A stretch of DNA of 25,227 nt from the NCBI GenBank assembly GCA_964525565.1, contig CAZGHI010000036.1, positions 1 to 25,227 of the forward strand. Direction: 5' to 3'. This DNA comes from OLB6 sp964525565. Its GTDB lineage: Bacteria; Bacteroidota; Ignavibacteria; Kapaibacteriales; Kapaibacteriaceae. A model generated the notes under the pieces. It was given only the letters and a program-made list of their open reading frames with translations. It had not been told where the DNA came from and made no database searches. This document shows, piece after piece, positions 6,435 to 14,667 of the stretch (its first letter is position 1; each line of letters opens with the position of its first letter). The position numbers and the translations under genes are program-made.

Positions 6435-7112
6435 ATGCGCGCACTTGTTGTGTTCGCCTGTGGTGTACTTGTATTGGTAGGGGGTTGTAAGACGGATGTT
6501 AACCAGTTTACCGGGGCCGGAACAGGGTTTATCAGAGTAAGAATCCAAGCTATCAATCCTGGCGTGGCTCTTCGCGCTTACCAATCTACTCTTGATAGTA
6601 CAGGGCTTTTCCCGCTTAAGGTTGGCGATACGTTAACTATACTCGGGAATACGAATCAAATGCCGGGTTCACCTGTGAAAATTATGGAGGGGGCTTGGGC
6701 CCATTCTACCTCCGTACCTGGAGGCAAGTCCTATGGCTATTACATCGTCACGTCCGAAGATACAACTCCTACAAAATCTGCGCTCTTCACCGGAGATGTT
6801 TTAGAAACAACGTGTACTCCACTAGCTACGGCAACCTTTATTGGTGAAAGCTCGCCGCCTTCGCCTTCCTATCCTGCTGCCCTGGTATTGTTTCGGACAA
6901 CGAGTGAGGGCGACATTCGTTGGGGAACTTCATCGTCACCGATAAGTGTGCCGGTCGGAACAGAGGTGTATCTAACAGTGAACCCATCGTGGCTGTCCAG
7001 AACAAAAATCTCGTTGCAGCCAGGTGCGACGCTTTACCGTAGGCTTGCCACGGGCTCCACGTTCCAAATTGGAACCATTCAAAGCCCATTGGATTTATTG
7101 TACGGAGAATAA
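6435..7112 (+). CDS. Putative lipoprotein of unknown function
   Basis: A 225-residue protein with a lipoprotein signal peptide: a hydrophobic stretch at residues 4-16 ends at VGGC, so Cys18 is the likely lipidated residue, followed by Lys19. The mature part is rich in Thr, Ser, Pro and Gly with beta-strand-like segments (for example TGFIRVRIQAINPG and VGTEVYLTVNPSW) and has no motif I recognise. A strong Shine-Dalgarno site AAGGGAGG ends 4 nt before the ATG. It lies 88 bp after ftsZ on the same strand, but its own strong ribosome-binding site and unrelated product give no reason to link it to division. Probably an outer-membrane or periplasm-facing lipoprotein. Confidence 0.8.
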   Translation: MRALVVFACGVLVLVGGCKTDVNQFTGAGTGFIRVRIQAINPGVALRAYQSTLDSTGLFPLKVGDTLTILGNTNQMPGSPVKIMEGAWAHSTSVPGGKSYGYYIVTSEDTTPTKSALFTGDVLETTCTPLATATFIGESSPPSPSYPAALVLFRTTSEGDIRWGTSSSPISVPVGTEVYLTVNPSWLSRTKISLQPGATLYRRLATGSTFQIGTIQSPLDLLYGE

Positions 7113-7445
7113 ATCGGGAATCTGTTACCCTTTCATAACAATATCAGGTTATGACTTGTGGTCACGTTAGCCGGAATGCTGTTGCCAATCCGATAAGTAC
7201 GATCGGGTGGTTTTGTTATAGTTCCGCCTAATGGTAGTACACACTTTTGTGTTCCTGCATACTTGCCGACAATTCATTGTGTTTTGGCGGACGCAGACCT
7301 TTTGTTTCGAAGATGCTTCAGAAACGGAGGATGCATGCCTGACAACGTAGTCTTAGTAAACCGGTAAAACTCGTCCGATTAGCCAACTACTGTTGTACGC
7401 ACCAAAAAAGGGAACGGAATGAAGTGTACAAATTGGACTAGGTTT
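7113..7445. other. Intergenic region, nothing recognised
   Basis: About 330 bp between the lipoprotein stop (plus) and the small minus-strand ORF stop, so it collects two converging 3' ends. I found no convincing hairpin with a T run, no repeat and no protein-like reading frame on either strand. Confidence 0.5.
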
Positions 7446-7676
7446 TCAGAGCGCCTTTACAGGCAGATCTTCTTCCGTTTCACCGATGCCAATTACCGGG
7501 CCTGCAGTGTTGATGAGTACATTAACCTGCGACCCCTCGGCGATGTAGCTTACACCACCTAAGACGACAATGTTGGTGGTGTCGGTTTCCACAATCGAAT
7601 TCGCACCTACCGGACTAGTTTCTCCGTCGTGCCATCGTAATGACTTGGTTGATTGTGCAGTGTACTTCTGCAGCAT
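7446..7676 (-). CDS. Small hypothetical protein
   Basis: A 76-residue frame from ATG at 7676, preceded by AGGGGA about 8 nt upstream. A GTG at 7721 would add 15 residues but has no ribosome-binding site. The sequence alternates hydrophobic and polar residues in a beta-like way (NIVVLGGVSYIAEGSQVNVLINTAGPVIGIG) and ends in an acidic tail. It has no signal peptide or known motif. It follows the UMF1 transporter on the same strand, with 52 bp between the transporter stop and this ATG (7 bp if the GTG is used), so cotranscription is likely. The composition looks protein-like rather than random, but I cannot confirm it is expressed. Confidence 0.5.
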   Translation of the reverse strand: MLQKYTAQSTKSLRWHDGETSPVGANSIVETDTTNIVVLGGVSYIAEGSQVNVLINTAGPVIGIGETEEDLPVKAL

Positions 7677-7728
7677 GTGGTCGTTCCCCTGAAGTCGAAT
7701 AGTAGAATTCGATACGAACACAAAAATA

Positions 7729-9030
7729 CTACAGATTCTCTGTCTGCGCTCTAGCCTGGTGAACGTTTACTCGCAGCAACAAGACCAGTCCTGCCAATAA
7801 GAACACAATAAGAGACAAAACGGCAGCCCTGTAGCTGTTTGTAAATTGTAATGCAATGCCAAATACAAAAGGCCCCAACCACGATGTTCCTTTATCACTG
7901 ATCTCGTAGAGAGCAAAGTATTCAGCTTCTTTGCCCTTTGGGATCATCACGCTAAAGAGAGAACGCGAAAGCGCCTGTGTCCCTCCAAGTACAATGGCAA
8001 TGACTGCTGCCAGTATGTAAAATCCTGTTGCGGATGTTACCACGCCGTAGGCTGCTACTAATACGCCTACCCAGCCCAGCAGACCAATGAGAATTGCATT
8101 CTTTGTGTTCACCCAATGGGCAAGTCGTTCGAATAGCAACGAACCACCGATTGCAACAAACTGTACCAGTAGGATGGCTTGTGTGAGGACGTCAAGTCCC
8201 AGATTAAGCTCCATTTTCCCGTAAACTGATGCCATCTGGATCACGGTCTGAATGGTATCGTTGTATAACAGGTACGCAACAAAGAACAGCAGCGTCATTG
8301 GATATGCACGCATCTCACGCAATGTCCGCATGAATTGCTTGAACGGTCCGGTAGATTCCCACTTGCTAGCTGGTGTAATCCGTGGAAGCGTTATCCATGG
8401 TACGAGCATAAAAAGTGCCCACCATATTCCTGCTGACGCCAAGATGGTTCTAACAACCAGACCCGTTCCATCCGTGGCTTCCTTCATGTGGTTGAACCAG
8501 AGGAGCTGCAAAAGCAACAGTAATCCTCCGCCCAGGTAACCAACTGCCCAGCCGCGTGAGCTTAGTTTGTCGCGTTCACCGGGTGCAGATAGAAGAGGTA
8601 GAAAACTATTCCCAACCACAACGCTTGCACCAAAGGCAACGTTGGCAACGATGAATAGTCCGGCACCAAGGAGATACGTCCCTGCTTCTTCACTCACGAA
8701 AAACAACCCCATCGTGGAAAGAGCTCCAACCATGGAAACCAACACAAGGAACAGGCGCTTGTTCGGTGTCCTGTCCGTAAGCGTGCCAATTAGTGGTAAC
8801 ACAAACACTTGAGCCAAAACGCTTATACTTACAGCATACGCAAACAAAGACCCAGGATGCAGTCGCATTGAGAAGACAGGAACCAGGCCATCCGAGCCGG
8901 CAGAGCTGCTTGCAACCGATGCCAAGTATGGTCCCATAAATACAGTCACTACCGTTGTGACAAAGGCGCTATTTGCCCAGTCAATCATGTACCAGCCAAA
9001 TCGCTGTTTACGTGTGCTCTGGTTTGCCAT
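7729..9030 (-). CDS. MFS transporter of the UMF1 / Atg22-like family
   Basis: A 433-residue integral membrane protein with about 12 hydrophobic helices. The N-terminal WYMIDWANSAFVTTVVTVFMGPYL region (residues 13-36) is the hallmark of the UMF1/Atg22-like branch of the major facilitator superfamily. The middle has the family's NSFLPLL and RGWAVGYLGGG segments (residues about 141-170), and ALSRSLFSVMIP with EYFALYEISDKGTSWLGP near residues 352-390 is also characteristic. The Asp-Arg of the MFS loop 2-3 motif (GTLTDRTPNKR) is present near residue 85. Yeast Atg22 exports amino acids from the vacuole, but bacterial substrates are generally unknown and I do not assign one. The gene diverges from the agmatinase-family gene. 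Confidence 0.88.
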   Translation of the reverse strand: MANQSTRKQRFGWYMIDWANSAFVTTVVTVFMGPYLASVASSSAGSDGLVPVFSMRLHPGSLFAYAVSISVLAQVFVLPLIGTLTDRTPNKRLFLVLVSMVGALSTMGLFFVSEEAGTYLLGAGLFIVANVAFGASVVVGNSFLPLLSAPGERDKLSSRGWAVGYLGGGLLLLLQLLWFNHMKEATDGTGLVVRTILASAGIWWALFMLVPWITLPRITPASKWESTGPFKQFMRTLREMRAYPMTLLFFVAYLLYNDTIQTVIQMASVYGKMELNLGLDVLTQAILLVQFVAIGGSLLFERLAHWVNTKNAILIGLLGWVGVLVAAYGVVTSATGFYILAAVIAIVLGGTQALSRSLFSVMIPKGKEAEYFALYEISDKGTSWLGPFVFGIALQFTNSYRAAVLSLIVFLLAGLVLLLRVNVHQARAQTENL

Positions 9031-9071
9031 GGTTTAGGATACGTATTTTTATGCAACGGAAGTTAACGCGG

Positions 9072-9079
9072 CCCCCCCC
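9072..9079. repeat. C8 homopolymer between divergent genes
   Basis: Eight C in the 88-bp space between the UMF1 transporter start (9030, minus) and the ureohydrolase start (9119, plus), 39 bp before the latter. Its place could affect promoter spacing if its length varies; this is untested. Confidence 0.85.
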
Positions 9080-9118
9080 GCCTTACCTCATACACTTTAC
9101 AATCTATCGTTCGTACTT

Positions 9119-10022
9119 ATGACAACATTAGGGGTTAAGAGAAATTTTCTCGGAATTGATGCTGAATTCAGCCAGTTGGAATCGTCGCAAATAGTTATTG
9201 TCTCAGCCCCCTACGAACATACGGTTAGTTACGGCGGAGGTACAAAGTTTGGTCCTCGTGCGATTCTGGAGGCAAGTAAATATGTGGAGTTCTACGACGA
9301 GGAAACGAATCGCGAACTCTGCTTTGATGTTGGTATTGCCACAACGAAACCAATTGACTTTGGTTCCAATGCTGACAGAAAAGCCCTTACGCTGATCACT
9401 CGAAGAGTAGATGCTCTCCTGGACAGGAATAAGTTCGTTGTTACGCTTGGTGGCGAACATACCGTTAGCTCGGCTGCCATTGCATCGCACTACAAAAAGT
9501 ATCCCGATATGAGTGTGTTGCAGTTCGATGCACATTCCGACCTTCGCGACACGTATCAGGGGTCATCTTTTTCGCATGCCTCGGTTATGGCCCGTGTTTG
9601 CGAGTTCATGGATCCGACAAAGATTACACAGGTTGGCATACGTGCTTTATGCAAAGAGGAAGCTGAGTTTATCAAAAAGAACCGCATAAACACCTACATG
9701 ATGTCGGCTGTGCGCCGTGGTCTTCATGGAACAGACTGGATGAAAGCATGCGTNNNNNNNNNNNNNNNNGAATGTGTACATTACGTTGGATGTTGATGGT
9801 CTGGATCCTTCGATTATGCCTTCTACCGGTACACCGGAACCGGGCGGTTTACTCTACGATGAGGTTGTTCAGATTGTTCGCAATGTGGTGCAAAGCGGTA
9901 GGCGTATCATTGGCTTGGATGTAGTGGAGCTGGCACCGGCTAAGGGCGTCTATCACCCAGATCTTACTACTGCACGGCTCATGTATAAAATTCTGAATCT
10001 GGCATTTCTGCAAAAACCATGA
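9119..10022 (+). CDS. speB: Agmatinase-family ureohydrolase (contains assembly gap)
   Basis: A member of the arginase/agmatinase family, a two-Mn enzyme probably hydrolysing agmatine to putrescine and urea. Visible metal-site motifs are GGEHT (His114), DAHSD (Asp137, His139, Asp141) and, after the gap, LDVDGLDPS with its two Asp ligands. YGGGTKFGPRAI (38-49) and DVVELAP near the C-terminus are also typical. Sixteen N (9754-9769) interrupt the gene, and the two sides are in different frames, so the true gap length differs from 16 by one or two bases mod 3. I take it as one intact gene. The substrate cannot be fixed from motifs alone: agmatinase is most likely, while formiminoglutamase or guanidinobutyrase remain possible. 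The stop TGA overlaps the dapD ATG. Confidence 0.88.
9754..9769. other. Assembly gap (16 N) in speB
   Basis: Unresolved bases. The reading frame does not match across the gap, so the N count is not exact. Confidence 0.95.
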
Positions 10023-10801
10023 ATATCGAAGCATTCTTAAACGACCTGGNNNNNNNNNNNNNNNNNNNNNNNNNNNNNCGGATCCGAGCTGCTGAACGTA
10101 CACCAACAGGTGAGTGGAAGGTAAATGGCGATGTCAAGAGCAACATACTTGAGGTGTTTCGTCAGGGAGTTCTCACTGATATGTCGTCGGCAGGGTTTTC
10201 ATTCTTTGACAAACACACTCTTGCACTTCAAAGGTTCTCACTGGAAAGCGGAGTACGCATTGTGCCGGGAGGGAGTGCAATACGAAGAGGTGCTCACGTA
10301 GCTCATGGAGTTATTTGTATGCCTCCGATGTACATCAACATCGGCGCATATGTTGACGAAGGTACGATGGTTGATAGTCATGCTCTTGTTGGTACCTGTG
10401 CACAAATCGGAAAACGTGTGCACCTGAGTGCAGCCGCCCAAATCGGCGGTGTTCTGGAGCCGGCCGGAGCCAGGCCTGTGATCATCGAAGATGATGTGAT
10501 GATAGGCGGCAATTGCGGAGTTTACGAGGGAGTGCTCGTTCGTTCCCGAGCTGTGTTGGGAAGTGGCGTTGTTCTTAACGCGTCCACGCCGGTGTACGAC
10601 CTTGTGAAGGAGCAAATACTCCGCAGCTCCGAATCGAGTCCGCTTGAAATTCCGGAAGGGGCTGTGGTTGTGAGCGGCAGTAGGGCTCTATCTTCAGAAT
10701 TTGCACGTTCCAATGACTTAGCATTGGCAACGCCCATCATTGTTAAATATCGCGACGAAAAAACTGACGCCCGCACAGCGCTGGAGATGGCGCTGCGATA
10801 G
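10019..10801 (+). CDS. dapD: 2,3,4,5-tetrahydropyridine-2,6-dicarboxylate N-succinyltransferase (contains assembly gap)
   Basis: A 260-residue acyltransferase of the succinylase branch of diaminopimelate/lysine synthesis, acting in the cytoplasm as a trimer in the family. After an alpha-helical N-terminal domain, residues about 90-200 form a left-handed beta-helix of hexapeptide repeats (YINIGAYVDEGTMVDSHALVGTCAQIG, given here only as the region 102-130, and VIIEDDVMIGGNCGVYEGV near 160-178). The DapD signature GAYVDEGTMVDSHALVG is clear. Twenty-nine N (10050-10078) fall in codons 11-20, and the frame is kept across them. The ATG overlaps the speB stop (ATGA), so the two are translated together, which is an unusual pairing of polyamine and lysine metabolism. 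Confidence 0.94.
   Translation: MNIEAFLNDLXXXXXXXXXXRIRAAERTPTGEWKVNGDVKSNILEVFRQGVLTDMSSAGFSFFDKHTLALQRFSLESGVRIVPGGSAIRRGAHVAHGVICMPPMYINIGAYVDEGTMVDSHALVGTCAQIGKRVHLSAAAQIGGVLEPAGARPVIIEDDVMIGGNCGVYEGVLVRSRAVLGSGVVLNASTPVYDLVKEQILRSSESSPLEIPEGAVVVSGSRALSSEFARSNDLALATPIIVKYRDEKTDARTALEMALR
10050..10078. other. Assembly gap (29 N) near the start of dapD
   Basis: Unresolved bases covering roughly residues 11-20 of DapD. The frames on both sides agree. Confidence 0.95.
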
Positions 10802-10828
10802 ATCGTTCAACAAGTGTTTGGTGGCTCG

Positions 10829-11707
10829 CTATTGTGTAGGATCTCCCTTATCTCTGTTGAGCTTTACTGCTTGCCGGATAAGTGCCTCGAATAGCTCCTT
10901 ATCCATTTCGTTTACATGTCGGATGGTAATGTGACGCATAGTGGGCAGCTCACCCGACAGTCTATTCGAAGGATCGTCGAGTTCGTTGCCACGCCAGAAA
11001 CCAAGATTTACATGGTCGGAGAATGCTTTGATGTAAATAACCGGACCATTTAACGTGTACACCGGTTGTGACCACAATATGGTTTCTTCGGCATCGGCAG
11101 CCTGGGATTTCACCATTGAACGTAGTTTACCAACTACCTCGCGTTGCCACCCACGGAGTTGCGATATATACGAGTCCACGCTGGTTGCATTGATCGGACC
11201 AGATACGGGAGTTGGTGTCTCTTCGTGCAGATCTTCGCGGTTTACAGCTTCGCGATGCAGTCTGCGTTGCAGAACCGATTCCCGCTTTGGTGGGGTATCC
11301 GGCCGTTGGCGTTTGCCTGATTTTTCGGTTTTCTCTGCTTTTGGGGTATTCTCAGTTTTCTCTGCAATTAACGCTGGTCCGGCATCATGCTGGGTGTTGT
11401 TGGTGGTTAGCTGTGCAGGAGCATGCTGTGCTTCCGATTGGCGGTCTTCCTTACGGCGTTTATGTCTGCGGCCTTTGCTGCGCGATTGTTCGGCCTGACC
11501 GGATCCACTGGTACGGCCCTGGCTTGTGCCTGCGCTATTCTGTGGGGAAGGGGATTCTGTGCTGGGTGCAGCGTTGCCGCTGCCCGCTGCCGGTGCTGAA
11601 GGCGGCCGCTTCCCACGGCGTCTCCGTCGTTTCTTCTGTTGTGCCTCGTTGCCGGAGCCCCCTTCAGGTCCCGGCGTATTGTTTACATCCGTTGTGTTCA
11701 CTGTCAT
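10829..11707 (-). CDS. DUF1801 (YdhG-like) protein with long basic disordered N-terminus
   Basis: I start this 292-residue protein at ATG 11707; the open frame extends to 11845 without protein-like sequence. Residues about 166-285 form a DUF1801 domain, recognised from SVDSYISQLRGW, the ETILWSQPVYTLNG block, YIKAFSDHVNLGFWRG and SGELPTMRHITIR. Before it lie about 165 residues of low-complexity Ser/Pro/Gly/Ala/Gln/Glu sequence with basic patches: KKRRRRRGKR (25-34), KGRRHKRRK (78-86) and GKRQRPDTPPKRE (131-143). Such tails usually bind RNA, DNA or other polyanions; that is inference. DUF1801 proteins have no well-defined activity. The gene lies downstream of the RhlE-type helicase on the same strand, with 459 bp between, and ends 27 bp from dapD (tail to tail). 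Confidence 0.82.
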   Translation of the reverse strand: MTVNTTDVNNTPGPEGGSGNEAQQKKRRRRRGKRPPSAPAAGSGNAAPSTESPSPQNSAGTSQGRTSGSGQAEQSRSKGRRHKRRKEDRQSEAQHAPAQLTTNNTQHDAGPALIAEKTENTPKAEKTEKSGKRQRPDTPPKRESVLQRRLHREAVNREDLHEETPTPVSGPINATSVDSYISQLRGWQREVVGKLRSMVKSQAADAEETILWSQPVYTLNGPVIYIKAFSDHVNLGFWRGNELDDPSNRLSGELPTMRHITIRHVNEMDKELFEALIRQAVKLNRDKGDPTQ

Positions 11708-12166
11708 GAATTCTATTCTATGGTACTTTGAGCCGACAAATATACTTATGCCGAATTTGGCTGCTTGGGTAGTGGAATGTGGGATGCAACCTGTCTGTCC
11801 GCATTTTGTTTCGGGGGTTACCCAGGGATGCCTGGTAGGCAACATTAATTATGTTCCGGGTGAAACACGGTTCGACGTCTGAACTATGCTTTATGGGGAC
11901 AAGGTATTGTACTGTAGCAACAGCCAATTCATCGTATCCGGGTACAAGTAGGTAGTATGCTTTATAACCGTGTTGCACGGTAATCCCTAGTCCCGGCAGG
12001 GTTTCACGCCGGAACAGAGGGAATGCTGACATTGTTCAATCTATATCGAGCAGAGAAAGGGTCTATAGCACTCGCCGGAGGAGTGCTTTCACCAGTGTAT
12101 AAACATTATGTGCAATGGCCTGAAAGAGTGTGATCCCTACAGGCAGAGGCAAACGACTTGAATGGC
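11708..12166. other. Intergenic region with a weak minus-strand ORF and a hairpin
   Basis: This space separates the DUF1801 gene from the end of the helicase gene. A minus-strand frame at 11718-12032 (104 codons) begins in a protein-like way (LGITVQHGYKAYYLLVPGYD) but turns into unconvincing sequence after about 45 residues. It has no known motif and may be a remnant or chance. A perfect 7-bp inverted repeat (AGCACTC / GAGTGCT, 12067-12087, 7-nt loop) lies 80 bp past the helicase stop. It is not followed by a T run on the minus strand, so a terminator role is uncertain. Confidence 0.4.
12067..12087. repeat. Short perfect hairpin downstream of the helicase gene
   Basis: AGCACTC at 12067-12073 pairs with GAGTGCT at 12081-12087 around a G/C-rich 7-nt loop. 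It could stabilise the helicase mRNA 3' end. There is no clear poly-T tail. Confidence 0.4.
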
Positions 12167-13405
12167 TTACGGGCGACGTTGATAACCGCTTCTGCCTTTT
12201 GATCTGCGCCCCATGGCGTTGCCTTTGCGGAAGCCTTTGCCTTCTTTCATCAACGGGTGAACAGGAACCTCAGCAGTAGCAAGTGCAAATGGATGATCGT
12301 TTACGATTTCGATTTTTTCTGCTATAAGCCGTTCTATGGCACGAACATCCGATTCCTCGTCCGGAGCACAAAACATAACGGCAGTACCATCAAGACCGGC
12401 CCGACCAGTTCGACCAATGCGGTGCACGTACGTTTCTGCGGATTCGGGCACATCAAAATTGATAACAAAAGGAAGTTGGCGAACATCAATCCCGCGGGCA
12501 GCAATGTCGGTTGCAACAAGCACCCGATTTTTACCGGATTTGAACCCACCTAGCGCTTTCTCTCTAGCGGCCTGACTCTTATTTCCATGAAGTGCATCTG
12601 CCACGATGCCACGTCGGTTGAGGTCGCGAGCCACCTTGTCTGCACCGTGTTTTGTTCGCGTGAACACAAGAACGCTATCGGTTAATGTTGTTTCGAGCAA
12701 ATGTGCGAGCAATTCGCGCTTGTTATCCTTCGAAACTCGATATCGTTGTTGTTTTATGGTTGCCTGTGCCGACGATGGGGGAGTAACAGAGATGCGAACA
12801 GGATTCTTTAGCATAGAATCGGCCAGTGCCTGGATTTCCGGAGGTACTGTGGCCGAGAAGAAGAGCGTCTGTCTATTGGAGGGGACGTCTTTCATGATGC
12901 GACGAATCTGCGGAAGGAACCCCATGTCCATCATCCTATCTGCTTCGTCCAGCACAAGCGTGTGTACTTTATCCAGCCGCACCATGCGCTGATCAAGCAG
13001 ATCAAGAAGCCGGCCAGGGGTTGCAATAACGACATCTGCTCCTCTGCGCAGCTCATGGAATTGCCTGTTTATCGAAACGCCGCCATATACCACAACGGTG
13101 GTAATGCGTGAGCCGCGTCCGTACGTTCGAAAACTCTCTGCTATCTGCGCTGCCAGTTCGCGCGTTGGGGCGAGCACCAACACGTGGGGATCTCTGCTGC
13201 GAGTATTCGCACCCACAAGTTTCGATAGGATCGGTAAAGCAAAGGCTGCCGTCTTTCCCGTGCCGGTTTGTGCACATCCGAACATGTCGGAGCCGTTAAA
13301 AACGACGGGGATTGCCTGTTCTTGAATGGGTGTGGGTTGTATGTAGCCGGAAGCCTTAACCGCGTTTAATACCGACGCGGCAAGACCCATCTGATCAAAG
13401 GTCAT
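12167..13405 (-). CDS. rhlE: DEAD-box RNA helicase, RhlE type
   Basis: A 412-residue ATP-dependent RNA helicase with the full motif set in order: Q motif (YIQPTPIQEQAIP, 21-33), motif I AQTGTGKT (45-52), Ia PTRELA (80-85), Ib TPGR (129-132), II DEAD (153-156), III SAT (184-186), then HGNKSQ, ATDIAARGID (V) and HRIGRTGRAG (VI). After the RecA-like domains the C-terminus is short and basic (GFRKGNAMGRRSKGRSGYQRR), which fits RhlE-like enzymes that act in ribosome assembly and RNA turnover. DbpA- or CsdA-type RNA-binding domains are absent. It diverges from the OsmC-family gene. A 266-bp leader space lies upstream and may carry regulatory RNA structure, but I see only one modest hairpin there (13451-13470). 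Confidence 0.93.
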   Translation of the reverse strand: MTFDQMGLAASVLNAVKASGYIQPTPIQEQAIPVVFNGSDMFGCAQTGTGKTAAFALPILSKLVGANTRSRDPHVLVLAPTRELAAQIAESFRTYGRGSRITTVVVYGGVSINRQFHELRRGADVVIATPGRLLDLLDQRMVRLDKVHTLVLDEADRMMDMGFLPQIRRIMKDVPSNRQTLFFSATVPPEIQALADSMLKNPVRISVTPPSSAQATIKQQRYRVSKDNKRELLAHLLETTLTDSVLVFTRTKHGADKVARDLNRRGIVADALHGNKSQAAREKALGGFKSGKNRVLVATDIAARGIDVRQLPFVINFDVPESAETYVHRIGRTGRAGLDGTAVMFCAPDEESDVRAIERLIAEKIEIVNDHPFALATAEVPVHPLMKEGKGFRKGNAMGRRSKGRSGYQRRP

Positions 13406-13450
13406 ATTGCCTTCAGAGTAAATAAAGAAATGATGTTTGGCAACAACTCT

Positions 13451-13470
13451 CGCGGGACGTTATGTCCGCG
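13451..13470. repeat. Hairpin in the divergent rhlE/osmC intergenic region
   Basis: CGCGGGAC and GTCCGCG pair with one bulged G around a 5-nt loop. It lies about 45 nt upstream of the helicase start, in its probable 5' leader, and has no T run. A role is not established. Confidence 0.35.
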
Positions 13471-13671
13471 TCATGCGCCGAAGAACATCAAACAGGAAGG
13501 CAACGGGGCAGGAGAAAGAAGCTGCAATACACTCTGCATTGTGCAGAGCACTACAAAGATAACAAAATACGTACTGCCGTGGTTGGTGATGTCTGTGCTA
13601 CTGAAACGTTCAGAAAACAAACATCTTTGTACGGCGATCTACCATGCAGTTCTTTAGTGTAAGGGAATACA

Positions 13672-14085
13672 ATGAAACATGAGGTTTATGCTCAATGGGA
13701 AACCGACATGCGCTTTGAGGCGCATCAAGACAATAAGGTAGTTCCTCTTGAGAGTAGTGGTTCCACCGGAACTTTTGGCGTTAGTCCGAAGAAACTCCTT
13801 TTGACAGCACTGGCCGGATGTACCGGCATGGACGTTGCCTCTCTGCTACCAAAAATGCGTGTTCCATTTACCTCGTTAACTGTACGTGTAGAAGGTGAGC
13901 TTTCGGAAGAACACCCGAAAGTGTACACAGAGATTACAGTTGTGTACGAGGTGGGAACAACCGAGGAGTACCGTGAACAAATGGAGCGGGCTGTGGAACT
14001 TTCTGCAACAAAGTATTGCGGAGTAAGCGCCATGCTTAGTGCTGCTGCGCCCATTAGACACAGGATTGTTTTCCTTGGATCGTGA
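13672..14085 (+). CDS. OsmC-family protein (thiol peroxidase-like)
   Basis: A 137-residue OsmC/Ohr-fold protein. The two conserved cysteines are present: Cys50 in AGCTGMDV and Cys116 in KYCGVSAML. In OsmC and Ohr such a pair reduces organic hydroperoxides. The sequence pattern (GVSPKKLLLTALAGCTGMDVASLLPKM, region 36-62) is nearer to the YhfA/general OsmC group than to Ohr, so the substrate is open. AAGGGAA precedes the ATG at good spacing. It stands alone on the plus strand between the divergent helicase and a tRNA on the opposite strand. Confidence 0.88.
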   Translation: MKHEVYAQWETDMRFEAHQDNKVVPLESSGSTGTFGVSPKKLLLTALAGCTGMDVASLLPKMRVPFTSLTVRVEGELSEEHPKVYTEITVVYEVGTTEEYREQMERAVELSATKYCGVSAMLSAAAPIRHRIVFLGS

Positions 14086-14129
14086 TCGTTACAACCGGCA
14101 GGGCACAGTATTGTAAAAATGTATCAGTG

Positions 14130-14203
14130 CGGCCTCGAGAGGATTCGAACCTCCGACCCACGCTTTAGGAAAGCGTCGCTCTATCCTGCTGAGCTACGAG
14201 GCC
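14130..14203 (-). tRNA. tRNA-Arg(CCU)
   Basis: A complete 74-nt cloverleaf on the minus strand: acceptor GGCCTCG/CGAGGCC with discriminator G, D stem GCTC/GAGC, anticodon stem ACGCT/AGCGT with loop TTCCTAA (anticodon CCT at plus positions 14167-14169), variable loop GGGTC and T arm GGAGG-TTCGAAT-CCTCT. The last stem has one C-less mismatch-type end pair but is otherwise regular. CCA is not encoded. It begins 5 nt after the smg stop codon, so it is probably processed from the ybeY-smg transcript. Confidence 0.96.
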
Positions 14204-14208
14204 GTGAA

Positions 14209-14667
14209 TTAATTTACGGCTTCTGTACCACTGAGAAGGCTTCGGCTGCCGTCGGGAGGTTGCGGGCCTTGATGCATAACATACACGGCAACAAGCGCAC
14301 GGATTTCCGGGACGTCCATCAGAGTTTCCCCACCCATGATCATGGCGCGCTCAACAATCTGTTCAATGTCCGCATTAGTAAGGAAACCAAGATTGTGATA
14401 ACTAACCAGCAAGCCCCATGCTTCAGGCGTGATGACCTCGGCTTCTAGTCCATGTAAAATTCTGAACGATCCAAACTCTGAAGAGTCGGCATGGCCTTCG
14501 CCCCTTTCCAGAATCCACGAGAGCGCGGCGGAAATTTCGCTGTCGGTGTACCCTCGTTTTGTTAGTTCTGAAACATCAACCTTGCCAATAGGAACACCTC
14601 GCTCGTGGGTTCCAACAACCCAAGCGATGATTTCCATGATGCGTTCAACGGTGTAGCGATTGGTCAT
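14209..14667 (-). CDS. smg: Smg-family protein (DUF494)
   Basis: A 152-residue protein matching the Smg/DUF494 pattern: an N-terminal helix (VERIMEIIAWVVG), then a helix-turn region ELTKRGYTDSEISAALSWILERG that resembles a small winged-helix, then RILHGLEAEVITPEAWGLLVSYHNLGFLTNADIEQIVERAM and a final helix. E. coli Smg lies next to dprA/smf and its function is unsettled. Here the ATG overlaps the ybeY stop (ATGA), so translation is coupled. A tRNA-Arg gene follows after 5 nt. The link to an RNA-maturation gene and a tRNA gene hints at a translation-related role; that is inference. Confidence 0.8.
   Translation of the reverse strand: MTNRYTVERIMEIIAWVVGTHERGVPIGKVDVSELTKRGYTDSEISAALSWILERGEGHADSSEFGSFRILHGLEAEVITPEAWGLLVSYHNLGFLTNADIEQIVERAMIMGGETLMDVPEIRALVAVYVMHQGPQPPDGSRSLLSGTEAVN

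Noticed and set aside
11718..12032. 104-codon minus-strand ORF between the DUF1801 and helicase genes
   Set aside because: Only the first 45 or so residues look protein-like. There is no motif and no good ribosome-binding site. Kept as a note in the intergenic entry, not called as a gene.
13430..13662. Two overlapping plus-strand ORFs upstream of the OsmC gene
   Set aside because: Both use one stretch in different frames, have no ordered composition or motif, and fall in the divergent promoter space.
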